Part shown: one piece after another, positions 23,869 to 31,827 of the stretch
How the letters are laid out: every line of letters begins with the position of its first letter
Position numbering within the stretch: position 1 is the stretch's first letter
NCBI GenBank assembly: GCA_949511925.1
Contig: CATEYX010000063.1
Coordinates: 1 to 33,063 of the forward strand
DNA from: Cryomorphaceae bacterium
GTDB taxonomy: Bacteria > Bacteroidota > Bacteroidia > Flavobacteriales > BACL11
DNA: 33,063 nucleotides
Reading direction: 5' to 3'
The notes under the pieces: model-generated
Database searches by the model: none
The model's input: only the letters and a program-made list of their open reading frames with translations
What the model was told of the DNA's origin: nothing
Translations under genes and position numbers: made by a program

Positions 23869-24813
23869 TTAAGATATGTTCTTTAAAACCTCATAAATTG
23901 AACTTCCCTTTTCAAGCTCATGTTCAAAGTGAGTTAAACTATTCTCTGCAATTAATTGTTGGTACTTTTTATTTCCCAATTCGTGTTTTATAATATGACG
24001 TAACCAATAATTATTTTGTTTATTTCTATTGTCCATAAAATATGAACTTGCTTGCATTTGGTTATTGTGTTTTTCAATCAATTCCCAAATTCTATCCAAT
24101 CCTGTTTTATCTAAAGCGGAACAAGTACTAACTTGAGGAATCCAACCATTTTCTTTGGCAGTAAACAAATGTAATGCTCTCTTATATTCCATAGCTGCAT
24201 TTTTGGCCTTTATGCTATTATCTCCATCTGATTTTGTAATTATTAGAGCATCAGCCAATTCCATTATCCCTCTTTTAATTCCTTGCAGTTCATCACCAGC
24301 ACCTGCCAACATGAGCAGCAAAAAGAAATCGGCCAAATTGCTTACTGTAGTTTCGCTTTGCCCAACACCAACTGTTTCTATTAGGATAATATCAAAACCT
24401 GCCGCTTCACACAAAATAATACTTTCTCTAGTTTTATTGGCCACTCCACCTAAAATTCCACTACTTGGGCTCGGGCGAATAAATGCATTTTCATCAGCTG
24501 CAAGTTCATGCATACGACTTTTATCTCCTAAAATACTTCCATGTGTTCTCTCACTTGTTGGGTCAATGGCAAGTACAGCAATTTTTTTTCCTTTACCAGT
24601 CATTAGTTTCCCAAAGGATTCAATAAAGGTGCTTTTACCAACCCCTGGTACACCCGTTACTCCCACTCGTATTGATTTTCCACTATGTGGTAAACATAAT
24701 TTTAGTAATTCTTCGGCTTTTTGTTCATGCTCAGATAAAGTGCTCTCTAATAGAGTAATCCCTTGCCCTAAAGCAGTGCGATTCCCTTCAATTATTTGTT
24801 GAGCTAGTTCCAT
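23869..24813 (-). CDS. meaB: Methylmalonyl-CoA mutase-associated GTPase MeaB (ArgK family)
   Basis: A G3E-family P-loop GTPase that protects and reloads the B12-dependent methylmalonyl-CoA mutase. In 314 residues: Walker A GVPGVGKS (54-61), AIDPTSERTHGSILGDKSRM (switch region and base-contact region typical of MeaB), IETVGVGQSE (switch III/Walker B region) and the G4 motif TKSDGDN. C-terminal residues form the dimerisation arm. No mutase subunit lies in the window, so the partner must be elsewhere. The start overlaps the ridA stop by one base; it is the last gene of the long minus-strand run. Confidence 0.94.
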   Translation of the reverse strand: MELAQQIIEGNRTALGQGITLLESTLSEHEQKAEELLKLCLPHSGKSIRVGVTGVPGVGKSTFIESFGKLMTGKGKKIAVLAIDPTSERTHGSILGDKSRMHELAADENAFIRPSPSSGILGGVANKTRESIILCEAAGFDIILIETVGVGQSETTVSNLADFFLLLMLAGAGDELQGIKRGIMELADALIITKSDGDNSIKAKNAAMEYKRALHLFTAKENGWIPQVSTCSALDKTGLDRIWELIEKHNNQMQASSYFMDNRNKQNNYWLRHIIKHELGNKKYQQLIAENSLTHFEHELEKGSSIYEVLKNIS

Positions 24814-25190
24814 TATTTTACAGCAATTATCGAAATTTCAACATTTACATTTTTAGGTAATACTGAAACTTGTACGGCCTCACGTGCTGGAGGGTTCTCT
24901 GAAAATTTTTTACCATATACATCATTAATAGCTGAATAGTCGTTCATGTCTTTCATAAAGATTGTGCATTTTACTACATTCTCAAAATTCATGTCTGCTT
25001 CTTTTAGTAAAGCCAAAATATTTTTCATTACCTGATTAGTTTCTGCAGTAATATTTTCTATTACTAAGTTTCCTGTATCAGGATTTATTGCTATTTGCCC
25101 TGAACAATAAAGTGTATTACCACTAAGTATAGCTTGGCTGTAAGGTCCTATAGCGGTTGGGGCATTTTCAGTATTGATTACTTTTTTCAT
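24813..25190 (-). CDS. ridA: RidA family enamine/imine deaminase
   Basis: Hydrolyses reactive enamines and imines such as 2-aminoacrylate, released when PLP enzymes dehydrate serine or threonine, before they damage other PLP enzymes. The 125-residue product has the RidA signature: AIGPYSQA (Y17), LYCSGQIAINPDTG, the catalytic Arg R103 in NPPAREAVQVSVLPKNVNVEIS, and E119. Length is exactly typical. It lies between yggS (5-nt gap) and meaB (1-nt overlap). Being next to a PLP-homeostasis protein and two genes from serine synthesis fits a role in limiting 2-aminoacrylate stress. Confidence 0.95.
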   Translation of the reverse strand: MKKVINTENAPTAIGPYSQAILSGNTLYCSGQIAINPDTGNLVIENITAETNQVMKNILALLKEADMNFENVVKCTIFMKDMNDYSAINDVYGKKFSENPPAREAVQVSVLPKNVNVEISIIAVK

Positions 25191-25195
25191 TCTTT

Positions 25196-25837
25196 TTAGT
25201 TTCTGTGCCCAAATATAGCACTTCCTACTCTAACCATAGTGCTTCCTTGTTCTATTGCTAGTTGATAATCTCCACTCATACCCATAGATAGTATAGTTAT
25301 ATGTTCATTTTTTAAATTATCAAATACAACTTTAAGACTGTTGAATTCCTGTATTACTTGCTGCTTGTTATCAGTAAAAGTTGCCATTCCCATTAGTCCA
25401 ACAATTCTAATATTTTGGAATTCTTTAGCATTATTTATTGCTTCATTTACTTCAGGGATGTCAAATCCAAATTTTGTGCTTTCTGCTGCAATATGCACTT
25501 GCAAAAGGCAGTCAATCACTCTGTTGTTTTGCTTTGCTCTTTTATTAATTTCTTTGAGTAATTTAACTGAATCTACACCATGAATAAGCGAAACAAATGG
25601 AGCTATAAATTTTACTTTATTAGTTTGCAAATGCCCAATCATATGCCAATTAATATCTTTAGGTAACTCTTCAGCCTTTTGTACTAACTCCTGTACTTTA
25701 TTTTCGCCAAATATTCTTTGTCCTATTTGATAGGCTTCTAAAATAGCTGAGTTTTGCTTTGTTTTAGATACTGCTACTAATGTTACATATTTAGGTATAG
25801 TTTTTAGTACAGTATTTATGTTTGCTATAATACCCAT
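25196..25837 (-). CDS. yggS: YggS/PROSC family PLP homeostasis protein
   Basis: A cytoplasmic PLP-binding protein with the alanine-racemase-like TIM barrel but no known catalytic activity, which keeps PLP and amino-acid pools balanced. In 213 residues: the PLP-lysine K25 in TLVAVSKTK, RIFGENKVQEL, WHMIGHLQTNKVK, STKFGFD, and the phosphate-binding SMGMSGDYQLAIEQGSTMVRVGSAIFG at the end. Complete, though slightly shorter than the E. coli protein. The stop of the DUF1015 gene overlaps its start by one base. Confidence 0.95.
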   Translation of the reverse strand: MGIIANINTVLKTIPKYVTLVAVSKTKQNSAILEAYQIGQRIFGENKVQELVQKAEELPKDINWHMIGHLQTNKVKFIAPFVSLIHGVDSVKLLKEINKRAKQNNRVIDCLLQVHIAAESTKFGFDIPEVNEAINNAKEFQNIRIVGLMGMATFTDNKQQVIQEFNSLKVVFDNLKNEHITILSMGMSGDYQLAIEQGSTMVRVGSAIFGHRN

Positions 25838-27048
25838 TAATCTAAAGAGTAGATGGTTAGTCCTGAACGTAATTTTGGCTCAATATAAGTGCTCTTTGGT
25901 GGCATAAATCTATTATTATCTGCTACTTCTTTTAAGGCGCTAATTGGAATAGGTTTTAATATAAAAGCTAGTGCATATTCTCCTGAATCAATTTTGTTTT
26001 TAATTATTGAAAGGGGAGTAGTGCCTGCTTCAAAACTGATATTTTTATCAGTTTTTTCATCTGTAATATTGAGTATTGGATCTAATATATTGTTTGATAG
26101 TATTGCAGGGTCTAGTTTACTTACACAATCTTGTTTTATACTATTAGGTATTGCAACTAAGGAATACCAAGCTCCTCTTAGATACATGGAAATTTCATCT
26201 CTAAAAGTAGGAGAGTAAGGTATATTTCCTTTTTTTATAACTGTATATGATTTTTCAATTTCAGTAATAAGTTCGTAAGAAGTTAGTCCGTTAGTGTGTT
26301 TTATTAATCGGTTAAAATTGATGATGTTCAATTGGTTTTCATCAATTAAAAAACTCATAAAATATGGACTGTTATTTTTAGTGCTATTTTGAGCTAAAAG
26401 AGCTGAAGAAGCTGACCTATGATGGCCATCAGCAATATACAAATTATCAATACTTGCAAATGAATTTGTAATGATATTGATGTCCTTAGTACTATTTACT
26501 AACCATAATTTATGGATAGTTTTATCAGTTGTTGCAAACTCGTACTCAGCTCTAGTCGCTTTGTAATACTGAATAAGATTATTAATAGCTATATTTTTTT
26601 GATGACACAATAATACAGGTTCTGCATTAAATCCAGTAGTATCTAAGTAGCTCTTAAACATTTTTTCCCTTGCAGTAATGGTGTGTTCGTGTTTTTTTAT
26701 ATTTCCATTTAAATAATCTGCAACTGCTGTAGCGCCAATAATTCCTTCAAAAGTATGATTTTCATTTTTTTGCTGGTAAATATAAAAGGTTTCTGCATCT
26801 TCAGTTATAAAAAGTCCAGCTTCTTTAAAATCATTAAACTTAGCTTTTACAGCATTAAATTTATTTATACCTTTTTGCTTTATTTTATCCTTGTAATCAG
26901 GGTTTATAATGTGTAAAAAGGTAAATGGATTATGTTCTAATTTTTCTTTTAAGGTTTCGTCAGAATAAGATAAGTAGGAGCGTGTTGCTACTAGGTTTGC
27001 CTTGTCTCTAGTTGGGCGAATTGCTTTAAAAGGTCGAACGATTGCCAT
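25837..27048 (-). CDS. DUF1015 family protein encoded beside serA
   Basis: 403 residues. The N-terminus MAIVRPFKAIRPTRDKANLV and the motif YIADGHHRSASSALL are hallmarks of DUF1015, whose biochemical role I do not know as established. The DGHHR box resembles the G-x-H/E-R box of the ParB/sulfiredoxin superfamily, which includes free-serine kinases; this parallel is inference. It lies directly after serC and serA and before yggS, with a 2-nt gap and a 1-nt overlap, so a function in serine or phosphoserine metabolism is plausible. I recall the same neighbourhood in other Bacteroidota. No membrane segments or signal peptide. Confidence 0.88.
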   Translation of the reverse strand: MAIVRPFKAIRPTRDKANLVATRSYLSYSDETLKEKLEHNPFTFLHIINPDYKDKIKQKGINKFNAVKAKFNDFKEAGLFITEDAETFYIYQQKNENHTFEGIIGATAVADYLNGNIKKHEHTITAREKMFKSYLDTTGFNAEPVLLCHQKNIAINNLIQYYKATRAEYEFATTDKTIHKLWLVNSTKDINIITNSFASIDNLYIADGHHRSASSALLAQNSTKNNSPYFMSFLIDENQLNIINFNRLIKHTNGLTSYELITEIEKSYTVIKKGNIPYSPTFRDEISMYLRGAWYSLVAIPNSIKQDCVSKLDPAILSNNILDPILNITDEKTDKNISFEAGTTPLSIIKNKIDSGEYALAFILKPIPISALKEVADNNRFMPPKSTYIEPKLRSGLTIYSLD

Positions 27049-27050
27049 TA

Positions 27051-28010
27051 TTATTTATTAAAATGAGTAGCAATTTGATCGGCTAATTCAGTACCAATTC
27101 TATCTTGCGCTTCTAGTGTTGCTGCACCAATATGAGGAGTAAGAGATATTGCATTATGCATACAAATATGGATGCTTGGGTTTGGTTCATTATCAAAAAC
27201 ATCAAGCCCAGCATAAGCTAGCTTCTCTTTGTCCAAAGCAAACATTAAAGCTGTTTCATCAATAACACCACCTCTGGCTGCATTTACAATTCCAGCCCCT
27301 GTTTTCATCATTCCTATTTCTTCTGCACCTATTACAGCTTTGTTACCAATTTTAGGAACATGTAAAGTAATGAAATCAGAATTTTTTAATACTTCTTTTA
27401 AACTTTCAGTTTCAATAGTGAATGATTTTTTATCTCCATTAAAAAAATCTAAAGTTATGTTTGCTTCCTCGATAAATTTATCATGAGCCATTACTTTCAT
27501 TCCAAGGCCTATTGCTCTTTTTGCAACTTCCTGTCCTATACGCCCAAAACCTATAATTCCTAGAGTTTTCCCTGCTAGTTCTCTTCCGTTAGCGTATGAT
27601 TTTTTTAAGCCTTTAAAATCAGCATCTCCAACCATTGGCATTTGACGATTGCTATCAAAAAGGAAACGAACCATACCAAAAAGATGTGCAAAAACAAGCT
27701 CAGCAACCGAAGCAGATGAAGCTGCAGGCGTATTAATTACATTAATTCCTTTTTCTCTAGCATAATCAACATCAATATTATCCATTCCTACACCACCTCT
27801 TCCTACTAATTTTAGATGTGGGCAAGCATCAATTAAATCCTTACGAACAGTTGTAGCGCTTCTTACTAGAAGCACTTCATAGTTTTCAGTATTTATAGCA
27901 TTTATTAAATCTTCTTGTGCTACTTTTTCAGTAACAACATCAAATCCTTTTTCTGTTAAAGCATCAATCCCAGCTTGTGAGATTCCATCATTTGCTAATA
28001 TCTTATTCAT
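27051..28010 (-). CDS. serA: D-3-phosphoglycerate dehydrogenase (SerA, short form without ACT domain)
   Basis: Oxidises 3-phosphoglycerate to 3-phosphohydroxypyruvate, the first step of serine synthesis. In 319 residues: GRGGVGMDNIDVDYA (70-84), the NAD-binding GIIGFGRIG (151-159) with D177 for the adenine ribose, and the catalytic residues R246 (NAARGGVID), E275 (NEPNP) and H293 (LTPHIGAATLE). The C-terminal ACT domain that gives serine feedback in E. coli SerA is missing, as in many Bacteroidota, so allosteric control should differ. Other D-2-hydroxyacid dehydrogenases look similar; the serC gene one base upstream settles the call. Confidence 0.92.
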   Translation of the reverse strand: MNKILANDGISQAGIDALTEKGFDVVTEKVAQEDLINAINTENYEVLLVRSATTVRKDLIDACPHLKLVGRGGVGMDNIDVDYAREKGINVINTPAASSASVAELVFAHLFGMVRFLFDSNRQMPMVGDADFKGLKKSYANGRELAGKTLGIIGFGRIGQEVAKRAIGLGMKVMAHDKFIEEANITLDFFNGDKKSFTIETESLKEVLKNSDFITLHVPKIGNKAVIGAEEIGMMKTGAGIVNAARGGVIDETALMFALDKEKLAYAGLDVFDNEPNPSIHICMHNAISLTPHIGAATLEAQDRIGTELADQIATHFNK

Positions 28011-28011
28011 C

Positions 28012-29076
28012 TTAATTTTGTTCTAATTTTTTCATTATATCTACTAATACTTGTACGCTTTCTATTGGCATTGCATTGTACATGGAGGCTCTATATCCAC
28101 CAACTGATCTGTGTCCTTTAATACCATTTATTCCTGCATCATTCCACAAAGTGTTAAATGCATCTTCTTTACTACTATCATTTAACAAAAAACAAACATT
28201 CATATTTGAACGATCTTCTTTTGCTGCAGTTCCTTCAAATAATGGGTTTCTATCAATCTCTCCATATAATAAATTGGCTTTTTCCTGATTTACTTTTTCT
28301 ATAACTTCAACTCCTCCTAAATCCTTTAGCCATTGTAGGGTAAGCATTGATACATAAATAGGGAATACTGGAGGTGTATTGAACATACTACCCTTACTAA
28401 TGTGCGTATTATAGTCCAACATAGTTGGGATATTTCTGCCTGTTTTACCTAAAACCTCATCTTTTACAATTACTAAGGTTGTTCCAGCAGGGCCCATATT
28501 TTTTTGTGCACCAGCATAAATAATATCAAATTTACTTATATCAACCATTCTACTGAAAATATCAGAACTCATATCACAAACCATGAGGGAAGGAGTGTTA
28601 GGAAAATCCTTCACCTGTGTTCCATAAATAGTATTGTTTGATGTACAGTGAAAGTAATCTACATCACTAGGGATTTCATATCCTTTCGGAATATAATTGT
28701 AGTTTGTGTCTGATGAATCGCCTACTACAGTTACATCACCTAAGTTTTTTGCTTCAGCAATAGCTTTTTTAGCCCAAGCTCCAGTATTTGTATAAGCTGC
28801 TTTCCCATTAATTTTCATAAGATTCAAAGGAACCATCAAAAACTCCATACTTGCCCCACCTTGCAAGAATATAACAGAATAACCTTTAGGAACATTTAAA
28901 AGTTCTTTTACCAATTCAACAGCCTTGTCCATTACATCAACAAAAGGTTTGCTTCTGTGTGAAATTTCAATTAATGATAAATTATCATTATTGAAATTAA
29001 GTATTGCATCTGAAGCTTGTTTTAAAACTTCTTGCGGTAAAATGCAAGGTCCTGCTGAAAAATTATGTTTTTTCAT
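28012..29076 (-). CDS. serC: Phosphoserine aminotransferase SerC
   Basis: Transfers the amino group of glutamate to 3-phosphohydroxypyruvate to form phosphoserine; the same enzyme can act in PLP synthesis on the erythronate-derived intermediate. The 354 residues include the start MKKHNFSAGPCILP, the phosphate-binding SHRSKPF (R41), GGAS and W101 contacting PLP, the PLP lysine K192 in YAGAQKNMGPAG, and the C-terminal GHRSVGGYRASMYNAMP that closes the substrate site. All key residues are present. It lies 7 nt after efp and 1 nt before serA. Confidence 0.96.
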   Translation of the reverse strand: MKKHNFSAGPCILPQEVLKQASDAILNFNNDNLSLIEISHRSKPFVDVMDKAVELVKELLNVPKGYSVIFLQGGASMEFLMVPLNLMKINGKAAYTNTGAWAKKAIAEAKNLGDVTVVGDSSDTNYNYIPKGYEIPSDVDYFHCTSNNTIYGTQVKDFPNTPSLMVCDMSSDIFSRMVDISKFDIIYAGAQKNMGPAGTTLVIVKDEVLGKTGRNIPTMLDYNTHISKGSMFNTPPVFPIYVSMLTLQWLKDLGGVEVIEKVNQEKANLLYGEIDRNPLFEGTAAKEDRSNMNVCFLLNDSSKEDAFNTLWNDAGINGIKGHRSVGGYRASMYNAMPIESVQVLVDIMKKLEQN

Positions 29077-29083
29077 ATTGTAT

Positions 29084-29650
29084 CTATTGTTTTACTCTTT
29101 CTATATATGAACCTTTTTCAGTATCAATTTTTATTTTATCTCCCTCATTAATAAACAGAGGAACATTAATACTTGCTCCTGTTTCAGTAGTAGCAGGCTT
29201 AAATGTATTGGTTGCCGTATTTCCTTTCATTCCAGGTTCAGTATGTGCAATTTCCAATTCTACATGTGATGGAAGTGTTGCTGACAAAGGCATTCCTTCA
29301 TCAGCATGAAATAGAACCTCTACATTTTCGCCTTCTTTTAGGAATTGAACATTGTCAATAAAATCCTTCGCTAACATGATTTGCTCATAGTCATCATTGT
29401 TCATTAAATGGCAATCATTTCCTTCAAAATAAAGGAATTGATATTTTCTATTTTCTATTCGAATAATATCAATTTTGAAACCAGAAGTAAAGGTATTGTC
29501 TAATAGCCTGCCGGTGTTTAAATTTCTGATTTTAGTACGTACAAATGCAGGTCCTTTTCCTGGCTTAACATGCTGAAAGGATTCAATCTTCCAAGGCTCT
29601 CCATTGTGATTAATACATAGTCCATTTCTAATATCTGCTGTAGTTGCCAT
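29084..29650 (-). CDS. efp: Elongation factor P
   Basis: Binds ribosomes stalled at polyproline stretches between the P and E sites and speeds peptide-bond formation. 188 residues in the usual three beta domains: KOW-like N-terminal domain, OB domain II (about 66-128) and OB domain III with the family signature near GNTATNTFKPATTETGASINVPLFI. The loop that reaches the peptidyl-transferase centre is KPGKGPAFVRTK with K32 at its tip. The PGKGP form is the one reported to work without lysine modification in Actinobacteria; no modification enzyme (EpmA, EarP) is encoded in the window. Sits between lpxA (5-nt gap) and serC. Confidence 0.96.
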   Translation of the reverse strand: MATTADIRNGLCINHNGEPWKIESFQHVKPGKGPAFVRTKIRNLNTGRLLDNTFTSGFKIDIIRIENRKYQFLYFEGNDCHLMNNDDYEQIMLAKDFIDNVQFLKEGENVEVLFHADEGMPLSATLPSHVELEIAHTEPGMKGNTATNTFKPATTETGASINVPLFINEGDKIKIDTEKGSYIERVKQ

Positions 29651-29655
29651 ATTTT

Positions 29656-30438
29656 TTATTTTTGGTTATAACCTTTCATAATTCCTCTTCCTGAATTCTG
29701 TGCAAATGAGATAATTTCATCACGCTCAGGAGAAGCATTTATTTCGGTTTCAATTTGCAATAATGCTTGCGTATTATTATTATTGTTTTGATATAATATT
29801 CGGAATATATCTTGTATTTCTTTTATTTTATCACTTGAGAAACCTCTTCTTCTTAAACCTATAGAGTTAATTCCTACAAATGAAAGTGGTTCTCGAGCTG
29901 CTTTTACAAAAGGGGGAACATCTTTACGTACTAATGAACCGCCAGAAACCATAGCATGCTTACCAATACTTACAAATTGATGTACAGCTGAAAGTCCTCC
30001 AATAATAGCATATTCACCTATGGTTACATGCCCACCAAGCGCTACACTATTTACAATGATGCAATTATCACCAATATTACAATCGTGTGCAATATGAGCA
30101 TACGCCATAATTAAACAGTTTTTCCCAATAACAGTTTCTCCTGTTATGGATGTTCCTCTATTTATTGTAGCACATTCTCTAATTGTAGTATTATTTCCTA
30201 TAATTGCCAGTGATTTTTCACCATCAAACTTTAAATCTTGAGGCACTCCTGCAATAACTGCCCCAGGAAAAATCCTGCAATTTTCTCCAATTCTTGCCCC
30301 TTCCATAATTGTTACGTTGGAACCTATCCAAGTTCCTTTTCCAATTTCAACATTTTTCCCAATAGTAACAAAAGGATCAATTACAACATTGTCGGCAATT
30401 TTAGCATTAGGGTGTACATACGAAAGTGGTTGTATCAT
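29656..30438 (-). CDS. lpxA: UDP-N-acetylglucosamine acyltransferase LpxA
   Basis: First enzyme of lipid A synthesis: moves a 3-hydroxyacyl chain from acyl carrier protein to the 3-OH of UDP-GlcNAc. The 260 residues form a left-handed beta helix built from hexapeptide repeats, with the catalytic His H118 in AYAHIAHDC, the acyl-chain ruler region GGHVTIGEYAIIGGLSAVHQFVSIG, and the C-terminal helical domain beginning FVKAAREPLSFVGINSIGLRRRGFS. Its start overlaps the stop of the lpxC-fabZ gene in ATGA, so the two are probably coupled. Confidence 0.96.
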   Translation of the reverse strand: MIQPLSYVHPNAKIADNVVIDPFVTIGKNVEIGKGTWIGSNVTIMEGARIGENCRIFPGAVIAGVPQDLKFDGEKSLAIIGNNTTIRECATINRGTSITGETVIGKNCLIMAYAHIAHDCNIGDNCIIVNSVALGGHVTIGEYAIIGGLSAVHQFVSIGKHAMVSGGSLVRKDVPPFVKAAREPLSFVGINSIGLRRRGFSSDKIKEIQDIFRILYQNNNNNTQALLQIETEINASPERDEIISFAQNSGRGIMKGYNQK

Positions 30439-31826
30439 AGTTTATTTTTAGGTGCTATTTGTGCTAACAAATCAGCTTCAACAACAATTTTACCATTAAC
30501 AAAACCTTTACCATGCATATGGCAAAGCCCTCTTCTGATAGGTGAGATTAAATTTAATCTGAAAATTATAGTATCTCCAGGAATTACCTTTTGTTTGAAC
30601 TTAGCATTGTCAATTTTCATGAAGAAAGTTAGATAATTTTCAGGGTTTTCAACGGTACTTAGAATTAAGACACCACCTGCTTGCGCCATAGTTTCTAATT
30701 GCAAAACGCCAGGCATTACTGGTTCTCCAGGAAAATGTCCTTTGAAATAATCTTCATCAGCAGTAACAAATTTAGTCCCAACAATAAAATCTTTCCCTAA
30801 ATCTCTTATTTCATCAATAAATAAGAATGGATCTCTATGTGGTAAAATTGACATTATCTTGTTTCTATCGTAAAGAGGTGGTGTATTGAAATCAATTTCT
30901 GGTGATGTTTTTTTATTTTCTTCCATCATTATATTTTTTAAATATTTTGCGAATTTAGTATTGTTTTTATGTCCTGGTTTTGAAGCAGTAATTTTACCTT
31001 TAATAGGTAACCCTAAAAGAGATAAGTCACCAATCACATCAAGTAACTTATGTCGTGCAGGTTCGTTTTTATGTCTTAATTTTAAATTGTTAAGTACTCC
31101 TCCTTCCTCAACTTTTATATCTGTTTTATTAAAGGCTTTAGCAAGTGCATTTAGTTTTTCATCTGAAATTTCCTCTTCAACAATAACAATCGCATTATTT
31201 ACATCACCACCTTTTATAAGGTCGTGCTCTAATAACTGTTCTAACTCATGTAAAAAACAAAATGTACGAGCTGAAGCAATATTCTCTTTAAATTCTGATA
31301 AATCCTCAAGAGTAGCGGTTTGTATTCCTAAAACAGTAGAGTTGTAATCGATTTCTACTTCTATTTGGTAGTTATCAGCAGGTGTTGCTGTGAATGTTGT
31401 TTCGCTTTCAGGGTCCGTAAAACTAATTTTCCTATTTATTTCAAAGAATTTTTTTCTTTCATTTAATTCTTGAATACCTACTTCTGATATTAATTCAGAA
31501 AACTGAATTGAACTCCCATCAAGAATTGGGACTTCCATATTGTCAACTTCAATTATAATATTATCAATGTCTTCAGCTACAATTGCAGCTAGTACATGTT
31601 CAACAGTATGAACTTCAGAATTTTTAATTTTTAAATTTGTACTTCTATTGGTTGAAAAAACATAATCTACATTAGCAGGGATAGTTGGTTTTCCTTCTAA
31701 ATCGGTCCTAATGAAACGAATTCCAGTATTTGCTTTAGCAGGCACTAATGTTAATTTTGTATGGACACCTGTATGAATCCCAACTCCTGATATAGTAACG
31801 CTATTTTTTATGGTTTTTTGATTCAT
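30435..31826 (-). CDS. lpxC/fabZ: LpxC-FabZ fusion: UDP-3-O-acyl-GlcNAc deacetylase / 3-hydroxyacyl-ACP dehydratase
   Basis: A bifunctional protein typical of Bacteroidota. Residues 1 to about 300 are LpxC, the committed zinc deacetylase of lipid A synthesis: VHTVEHVLAA (E76, zinc ligand H77), RHKLLDVIGDL (zinc ligands H259 and D263) and KPGHKNN (H286). Residues about 318-463 are FabZ, the hot-dog dehydratase of fatty-acid elongation: ILPHRDPFLFIDEI, and the catalytic H364 in KGHFPGEPVMPGVLQLETMAQAGG with E378. Both active sites are complete. Joining them links the use of 3-hydroxyacyl chains by lipid A with their dehydration for fatty acids. It starts one base after lpxD. Confidence 0.97.
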   Translation of the reverse strand: MNQKTIKNSVTISGVGIHTGVHTKLTLVPAKANTGIRFIRTDLEGKPTIPANVDYVFSTNRSTNLKIKNSEVHTVEHVLAAIVAEDIDNIIIEVDNMEVPILDGSSIQFSELISEVGIQELNERKKFFEINRKISFTDPESETTFTATPADNYQIEVEIDYNSTVLGIQTATLEDLSEFKENIASARTFCFLHELEQLLEHDLIKGGDVNNAIVIVEEEISDEKLNALAKAFNKTDIKVEEGGVLNNLKLRHKNEPARHKLLDVIGDLSLLGLPIKGKITASKPGHKNNTKFAKYLKNIMMEENKKTSPEIDFNTPPLYDRNKIMSILPHRDPFLFIDEIRDLGKDFIVGTKFVTADEDYFKGHFPGEPVMPGVLQLETMAQAGGVLILSTVENPENYLTFFMKIDNAKFKQKVIPGDTIIFRLNLISPIRRGLCHMHGKGFVNGKIVVEADLLAQIAPKNKL

Positions 31827-31827
31827 T

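Noticed and set aside
24155..24802. 215-codon plus-strand open frame opposite meaB
   Set aside because: Lies entirely inside the well-supported meaB gene on the other strand; its composition (many Ser, Pro, Ile) is that of a reverse-frame shadow.
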